DNA from: Tyto alba
Lineage: Eukaryota > Chordata > Aves > Strigiformes > Tytonidae
Length of the DNA: 64,000 nt
Assembly: GCF_018691265.1 (NCBI RefSeq)
Contig: NW_024881296.1
Span: forward strand, 13,981,427 to 14,045,426
Reading direction: 5' to 3'
The stretch's first letter is position 1; each line of letters begins with the position of its first letter. The notes beneath the pieces were generated by a model. It was given only the letters and a program-made list of their open reading frames with translations, did no database searches and had not been told where the DNA came from. Position numbers and translations under genes: made by a program. This document shows positions 63,401 through 64,000 of this stretch, one piece after another.

Positions 63401-64000
63401 GCTATATGCTTTTCCCCATAATACTAAATTAACTCATTTTCTTAAAACTGAAGTCTTCCTAATGCAAGGATCTTTTTTAGATACAAACTCAAGATTACAA
63501 AATATACCACATCACATCTCACACTAATGGGTTATGAAAATACAGGCTATGAAAATCTGAATCTTTTCTGTGTGCTTAAACAGCTGTATTTCCTGAGCCC
63601 AAATAGTAGCTGTGTTATTAATAACTAGAGCAATACAGCCCTACTATTTCCAGACCCACATCAGCTCAGATATCTTAGTAAGCTTTGGAATTAAATAACC
63701 CAGTTTCAATATCTACTTTTGCAGTAAATAATTTTTAAATGGGGAAGAATACATCTTAAAGTAATATGAAGGGGGAAAAAAATTAAATGTACACGGAAAA
63801 AGTAGGAGAAATCTAAGTTTTCTGAAGCATTTTTTTGTTTGTGACAGTAAACTCCACCCTCAAAATTGTAAAATTCACTCTATAACCTTCACATTATCAG
63901 TCTGTAGACTGACCTGACATGTGAAAACTGTGATAGTATCTACAGACCTCATTAAAGTTACTGTCTTTTGAGTTGCAAAGGTCAGCAAGGTTACCAAGCT

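Larger units (their letters stand above)
45291..64000. other. Intergenic DNA upstream of AFDN, segment 5
   Basis: No coding exon recognised over this long stretch. Overlapping short frames at 46.0-47.4, 48.5-49.2, 52.5-53.2, 55.7-56.2 and 61.0-61.4 kb occur on both strands, have no recognisable domains and look like composition effects or decayed repeats. It contains a TG repeat and T17 run at 52.2 kb, a CTC repeat at 52.95 kb, a GGT repeat at 57.4 kb, a C13 run at 51.7 kb, and several AT-rich candidate conserved stretches (49.3, 58.3 and 61.7 kb). No neighbouring gene of the AFDN region, such as UNC93A or TTLL2, was found. Confidence 0.55.

Noticed and set aside
1..64000. CRISPR arrays, operons, prokaryotic or viral gene clusters, intact transposons
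   Set aside because: None seen. The sequence is typical vertebrate nuclear DNA with sparse coding content.

Overview
The window is vertebrate nuclear DNA, almost certainly from a bird. It contains one protein-coding exon that can be named: the first coding exon of AFDN (afadin, also called MLLT4 or AF6), on the minus strand. The avian call rests on a solo LTR whose sequence resembles, from memory, a family common in bird genomes, on CR1-type LINE relics, and on the near absence of mammalian-type SINE and L1 sequence. The species cannot be read from the window.

Layout. Positions 1-12473 are the 5' part of AFDN intron 1 (the gene runs right to left and leaves the window at position 1). It is AT-rich, with A/T homopolymer tracts and no other exon that I can recognise. 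Positions 12474-12584 are the coding part of exon 1 (37 codons), with an ATG in good Kozak context and a consensus splice donor. A dense CpG island (about 11590-13530) covers the exon, the 5' UTR and the promoter. Everything to the right is upstream of AFDN. Just past the island the plus strand carries a well-formed donor, acceptor and donor series (13744, 13874, 13957), as expected for a divergent lncRNA like human AFDN-DT.

From about 14 kb to 64 kb I find no convincing protein-coding exon. This part holds old interspersed repeats (CR1 3' ends near 18.0 and 31.2 kb; other ancient amniote repeats near 15.7, 16.0, 23.5, 25.1, 26.4, 33.0 and 45.1 kb), simple repeats, four isolated CpG-rich patches (21.3, 24.3, 32.1, 40.8 kb), and a complete 1072-bp solo LTR (38160-39231) flanked by the exact 5-bp duplication ACGGA. 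The LTR has its own CCAAT box, TATA-like box and AATAAA, and lies in the same orientation as AFDN, so it could act as an upstream sense promoter. Several AT-rich stretches with many homeodomain-type sites look like candidate conserved non-coding elements, but this needs alignment to test.

No multi-gene system, CRISPR array, operon or active mobile element is present. The most interesting items are the sense-oriented LTR upstream of AFDN, the splice-signal series beside the island, three evenly spaced TCAATYAA motifs at 34.4-34.6 kb, and the purine and G-run structure of the promoter.
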